Assembly (NCBI GenBank): GCA_035502095.1
Contig: DATJUX010000021.1
Location: 6,435-70,434 of the forward strand
Direction of reading: 5' to 3'
DNA: 64,000 nucleotides
Source: JAKANT01 sp035502095
Lineage (GTDB): Bacteria; Pseudomonadota; Gammaproteobacteria; Burkholderiales; Burkholderiaceae_F
A model generated the notes under the pieces. That model had not been told where the DNA came from, did not search any database, and saw only the letters and a list, made by a program, of their open reading frames with translations. A program made the translations under genes and the position numbers. This document shows, one piece after another, positions 60,924 to 64,000 of the stretch. Position 1 is the stretch's first letter; each line of letters opens with the position of its first letter.

Positions 60924-61577
60924 CTATCGAGTGGCGATGTACCCGGCGACTGCCGCGGCGATCGCCAGCAGGATCGCCGCGCGGACGCGCAGCTTGGCAT
61001 CGTCGCTCGCGGCGACGAGGCCGCTGCCGGGCTTGTCGCCCGTGAGCATCGGCAGAATGAGGTTCTCGCGCTTGGCGAAGTAGTAGTACGCGATCGCCGC
61101 AAGATGCAGGGCAACCAGCGTGTAGATGACGTACTGGTCGATGTTGTGCACGAACGTGAACAGATTGCTGGTCGCGTTCGACACGAATTTCGCGAGCGGG
61201 CCTTCGGTCGAAGTCGAATCGTCGTTCGCGAACAGGCCGGTCGATACCTGCAGCACCAGCGCCACGACCAGTGACACCACGGAAAGCGCGCCTAGCGGGT
61301 TGTGCCCTGCCTGCGGCGGCGCCGATCCGCTGCGCAGTGCGCGCAGGTACCAAAGCACCGCCCCGGGCGGCCGGATGAAATTCGCAAAGCGCGCGTGGTG
61401 CGATCCGGCGAATCCCCACATGATCCGGAACAGCACGAGCGCGAGGATGCAGTAGCCGCTGCGCATGTGCCAGTCGAGCCAGTTGCCGCCGATCTGGGCA
61501 GAGACGACCGAGAAGACGACTAGCAGGACCAGCACCCAGTGGAACAGCCGCGTGGGCAGATCCCAGATGCGGGTCAC
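60924..61577 (-). CDS. Cytochrome b561-type di-haem membrane protein
   Basis: 217-residue inner-membrane cytochrome b with four membrane helices and paired His ligands: RIWDLPTRLFHWVLVLLVVF, WLDWHMRSGYCILALVLFRI and YVIYTLVALHLAAIAYYYF. The GTG start at 61577 overlaps the secF stop (GTGA), so it is translated with secF. Such proteins often serve soluble c-type cytochromes; a cytochrome c' gene converges on it. Confidence 0.9.
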   Translation of the reverse strand: MTRIWDLPTRLFHWVLVLLVVFSVVSAQIGGNWLDWHMRSGYCILALVLFRIMWGFAGSHHARFANFIRPPGAVLWYLRALRSGSAPPQAGHNPLGALSVVSLVVALVLQVSTGLFANDDSTSTEGPLAKFVSNATSNLFTFVHNIDQYVIYTLVALHLAAIAYYYFAKRENLILPMLTGDKPGSGLVAASDDAKLRVRAAILLAIAAAVAGYIATR

Positions 61578-62506
61578 GGAACCACCTGTTGCTCTTCCTT
61601 CTTCTGCGGCTTGACGAGGTCCTCGCGCTTGACGCCGAGGTACATCGCGATCGCGGCGGCGACGAACACCGAGGAATAGATGCCGAACATGATGCCGATC
61701 GTGAGCGCCAGCGCGAAGTAGTGCAGCGCGGGCCCGCCGAGGAACAGCATCGACAGCGTCATGCTCAGCGTGCAGCCGTGGGTGATGATCGTGCGCGAGA
61801 TGGTCGCCGTGATCGCCGAGTCGATAACTTCGGTCACGTTCGCCTTGCGCATCTTCCGGAAGTGCTCGCGCACCCGGTCGAAGATGATCACCGACTCGTT
61901 GACCGAGTAGCCGAGCACGGCGAGCACCGCGGCCAGCACCGGCAGCGAGAACTCCCACCGGAAGACGGCGAACATGCCGATCACGAGCACGACGTCGTGC
62001 AGGTTGGCGACGATCGCCGCCACCGAGAATTTCCACTCGAAGCGGAAGGCGAGGTAGATCATGATGCCGATCACCACGATCAGCAGCGCCACCGCCCCAT
62101 CCTGGGCCAGCTCGCTGCCGACCTGCGGCCCGACGAACTCGACCCGGCGGCGCTCGACGCTGGGGTCGGCCGCCTTGAGCGCCTCCATCACCTGATCGGC
62201 CTGCTGGCTCGCGTTGGCACCCTGCTTGATCGGCAATCGGATCAGCACGTCGCGCGAGGTGCCGAAGTTCTGCACCTGCGATTCGCCCCAGCCCTTCGAC
62301 TCGAGGGTGGCGCGGATCTTCTCGAGATCGGCGGCCTGCTGGTAGTTGACCTCGAGCACCGCGCCGCCGGTGAATTCGATCGAGAGGTTCAGGCCGCGGA
62401 ACACCAGGAAGCCGACCGCGATCAGGAACGAGACCAGCGAGATCCCGTTCAGGATCAGCGAGTACCGCATGAAGGGAATCGTGCGGTGGATGCGGAAGAA
62501 TTCCAT
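61574..62506 (-). CDS. secF: Protein translocase subunit SecF
   Basis: 310-residue SecF of the SecDF complex, which uses the proton gradient to pull proteins through SecYEG. Six membrane segments, the periplasmic first domain (FTGGAVLEVNYQQAADLEKI) and the family blocks RWEFSLPVLAAVLAVLGYSVNESVIIFDRVRE and ISRTIITHGCTLSMTLSMLF-type region are visible. It follows secD after a 116-bp gap that holds a GC-rich hairpin. Confidence 0.96.
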   Translation of the reverse strand: MEFFRIHRTIPFMRYSLILNGISLVSFLIAVGFLVFRGLNLSIEFTGGAVLEVNYQQAADLEKIRATLESKGWGESQVQNFGTSRDVLIRLPIKQGANASQQADQVMEALKAADPSVERRRVEFVGPQVGSELAQDGAVALLIVVIGIMIYLAFRFEWKFSVAAIVANLHDVVLVIGMFAVFRWEFSLPVLAAVLAVLGYSVNESVIIFDRVREHFRKMRKANVTEVIDSAITATISRTIITHGCTLSMTLSMLFLGGPALHYFALALTIGIMFGIYSSVFVAAAIAMYLGVKREDLVKPQKKEEQQVVP

Positions 62507-62547
62507 AGGGGCCTCAGCGCGCGCGAGCGCGCGCGCTCATGAAATTT

Positions 62548-62574
62548 CCTCTCCCCGCTCCAGCGGCGGAGAGG
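62548..62574. repeat. GC-rich hairpin between secD and secF (copy 4)
   Basis: Imperfect arms cctctccccgc / gcggcggagagg (7 + 4 bp with one bulge). It is related in wording to the hairpins at 5303, 11237 and 45943 and might modulate secF relative to secD. Confidence 0.45.
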
Positions 62575-62622
62575 GTAGGGCAGGGGACACCGGTGCCGGG
62601 CCCCGGGCAATTTCCGCGTCTC

Positions 62623-64000
62623 TCACTTCATCCCTGCCGCGAGCTTGTCACCACCCGGCCGCCACACCTGGCCGATGCTCACGCGCGTGAGCTTCTTGCG
62701 GGTGCCGTAGATCAGGTTGACGATCGCACGCGAGACGAAGACCGCCGTGAAGATCGAGGTCAGGATGCCCAGGCAGTGCACGACCGCGAACCCGCGCACC
62801 GGACCCGAGCCGAACAGCAGCAGCGCGAGGCCTGCGATCAGCGTCGTGATGTTCGAGTCGAGAATGGTGTTGAAGGCTCGTTCGTAGCCGTCGTAGATGG
62901 CTTGCTGCGGCGGCCTGCCGTTGCGCAGTTCCTCGCGCACGCGCTCGTTGATCAGCACGTTGGCGTCGATCGCCATGCCGAGCGTGAGCGCGATGGCGGC
63001 GATGCCCGGCAGCGTGAGGGTCGCCTGGAGCAGCGACAGCAGCGCGACGAGGAGCAGCAGGTTGACGCCCAGCGCCAGCGCGGAGATCAGGCCGAAGAGC
63101 ACGTAGTAGATCGACATGAACACCACGATCGCGAGGAAGCCCCAGCGCGTGGCGTTGAAGCCCTTCTCGATGTTGTCCTTCCCGAGGCTCGGGCCGACGG
63201 TACGCTCCTCGATGATCTCCATCGGCGCGGCGAGCGAGCCCGCGCGCAAGAGCAGCGCGACGTCGTTCGATTCGGTGGTCGTCATCCGCCCCGAGATCTG
63301 CACCCGGCCGCCGCCGATCTCGCTGCGGATCACCGGCGCGGTGATGACCTCGCCCTTGCCCTTCTCGATGAGCAGGATCGCCATGCGCTTGTTGACGTTC
63401 TCGCGCGTGACCTCCTGGAAGATGCGCGCGCCCTGGCCGTCGAGGCGCAGGTGCACCGCGGGCTCGTTGGTCTGCGGGTCGAAGCCCGCCTGCGCGTCGG
63501 TGAGGCGGTCGCCCGTCAGCACGACCTGCTTCTTCACCAGCACCGGAGCGCCGCTGCGCTCGATGTAGAACTCGTCGCCGAACGGCACCTGGCCCTTGGC
63601 CGCGGCGGCGATCGTCTCCGGGTTCATCTTCTCCTCGTCCACCATGCGGATCTCGAGGCTCGCGGTGCGGCCGAGGATGTCCTTCGCCTTCGCCGTGTCC
63701 TGCACCCCGGGCAGCTCGACCACGATGCGGTCGGCGCCCTGCTGCTGGATGATGGGCTCGGCGACGCCGAGCTCGTTGATGCGGTTGTGGAGCGTGGTGA
63801 TGTTCTGCTTGAGGGCGTAGTCCTGCGTCGACTTGATCGCGGTGGGCTTGAGCGACCCCACCAGCAGGTAGTCCTGGCCGTCCTCGCGCTCCTCGAGCGT
63901 CAGGTCCGGGACGTTGGCGAGGATCAGCTCGCGTGCCCGGTCGCGTGCGGCGCCGTCGCGGAAGCGGATGCGCAGCGTGTCGCCCTCGCGGGCGATGCCG
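62623..64000 (-). CDS. secD: Protein translocase subunit SecD, 5' partial
   Basis: C-terminal 458 residues of SecD; the frame stays open to the right edge of the window (GDTLRIRFRDGAARDRAREL upstream), so the start and first membrane helix lie outside. Visible blocks include YALKQNITTLHNRINELGVA, GADRIVVELPGVQDTAKAKD, LLRAGSLAAPMEIIEERTVG and the membrane part AIALTLGMAIDANVLINERV. It works with SecF, encoded next. Confidence 0.96.
   Translation of the reverse strand, partial: GIAREGDTLRIRFRDGAARDRARELILANVPDLTLEEREDGQDYLLVGSLKPTAIKSTQDYALKQNITTLHNRINELGVAEPIIQQQGADRIVVELPGVQDTAKAKDILGRTASLEIRMVDEEKMNPETIAAAAKGQVPFGDEFYIERSGAPVLVKKQVVLTGDRLTDAQAGFDPQTNEPAVHLRLDGQGARIFQEVTRENVNKRMAILLIEKGKGEVITAPVIRSEIGGGRVQISGRMTTTESNDVALLLRAGSLAAPMEIIEERTVGPSLGKDNIEKGFNATRWGFLAIVVFMSIYYVLFGLISALALGVNLLLLVALLSLLQATLTLPGIAAIALTLGMAIDANVLINERVREELRNGRPPQQAIYDGYERAFNTILDSNITTLIAGLALLLFGSGPVRGFAVVHCLGILTSIFTAVFVSRAIVNLIYGTRKKLTRVSIGQVWRPGGDKLAAGMK

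Noticed and set aside
1..64000. tRNA, rRNA, riboswitch, prophage or transposase genes
   Set aside because: None was recognised by eye on either strand. In particular, no cobalamin riboswitch was seen before the adenosyltransferase (only 62 bp to the divergent gene). A covariance-model scan would be needed to exclude small RNAs.

Overview
The window looks like a piece of a GC-rich betaproteobacterial chromosome, most likely Burkholderiales-like. I infer this from gene types and order: glcDEF; glnE divergent from yhdP with a nitrilase-family hydrolase and tldD behind it; ilvE followed by a small NDUFS6-like zinc-finger gene; bepA divergent from moaC; secD-secF; and several LIV-type importers. 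No rRNA, tRNA, CRISPR array, transposase or phage gene was seen. Coding is dense, with many 4-bp ATGA/GTGA/TTGA overlaps. One amidase gene is cut by the left edge and secD by the right edge.

Layout. 0-5.3 kb: amidase (partial), a membrane-anchored TAXI solute-binding protein, a ComFB-domain protein, a frameshifted YafY-type regulator and an exported GIN-domain protein. 5.3-10.6 kb: glycolate oxidase glcD-glcE-glcF with an extra FAD-linked oxidase in front. 10.7-18 kb: a cobalamin adenosyltransferase, a LIV-type ABC importer carrying an embedded small lipoprotein gene, and a divergent acyl-CoA ligase. 18-20.2 kb: a DMT exporter and an SPFH + ribbon-helix-helix pair with a probable tandem-box operator. 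20.4-21.7 kb: DAHP synthase behind what reads as a complete Phe-codon attenuator (leader peptide, antiterminator, terminator with U-tract). 21.7-38.4 kb: outer-membrane barrel, CdsA- and PlsC-like lipid enzymes, tldD, Nit-type amidase, yhdP, glnE, an MFS transporter, ilvE and small conserved genes.

38.6-53.4 kb is the most notable part: a 13-gene co-directional run that reads as a catabolic island for nicotinate, nicotinamide or a close N-heterocycle. It encodes a two-chain molybdenum hydroxylase, a 6-hydroxynicotinate-reductase-like Fe-S protein, an ApbE-fold UPF0280 protein, two tandem DUF1185 (AA_synth) paralogues, a complete LIV-type importer, a homologue of the Eubacterium barkeri enamidase, a Tat-exported nicotinamidase and a TetR regulator. 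A perfect 18-bp AT-rich palindrome lies just upstream of the first gene. Proposed flow: nicotinamide is deamidated in the periplasm, the acid is imported, hydroxylated at C6, the ring is partly reduced, and the enamidase opens it towards 2-formylglutarate. The enzymes known to follow in E. barkeri are not here, so the end of the pathway is open and the DUF1185 pair are candidates for it.

53.5-64 kb returns to mostly housekeeping genes: bepA, moaC, a DAO-type oxidase divergent from an ornithine-cyclodeaminase-family gene, a GST, purB, a cytochrome c' converging on a b-type cytochrome, and secF and secD. Dispersed non-coding repeats occur: GC-rich hairpins at four intergenic sites and two copies of a roughly 78-bp element with GTCAT-type inverted ends, one of which supplies the C-terminus of the DMT transporter.
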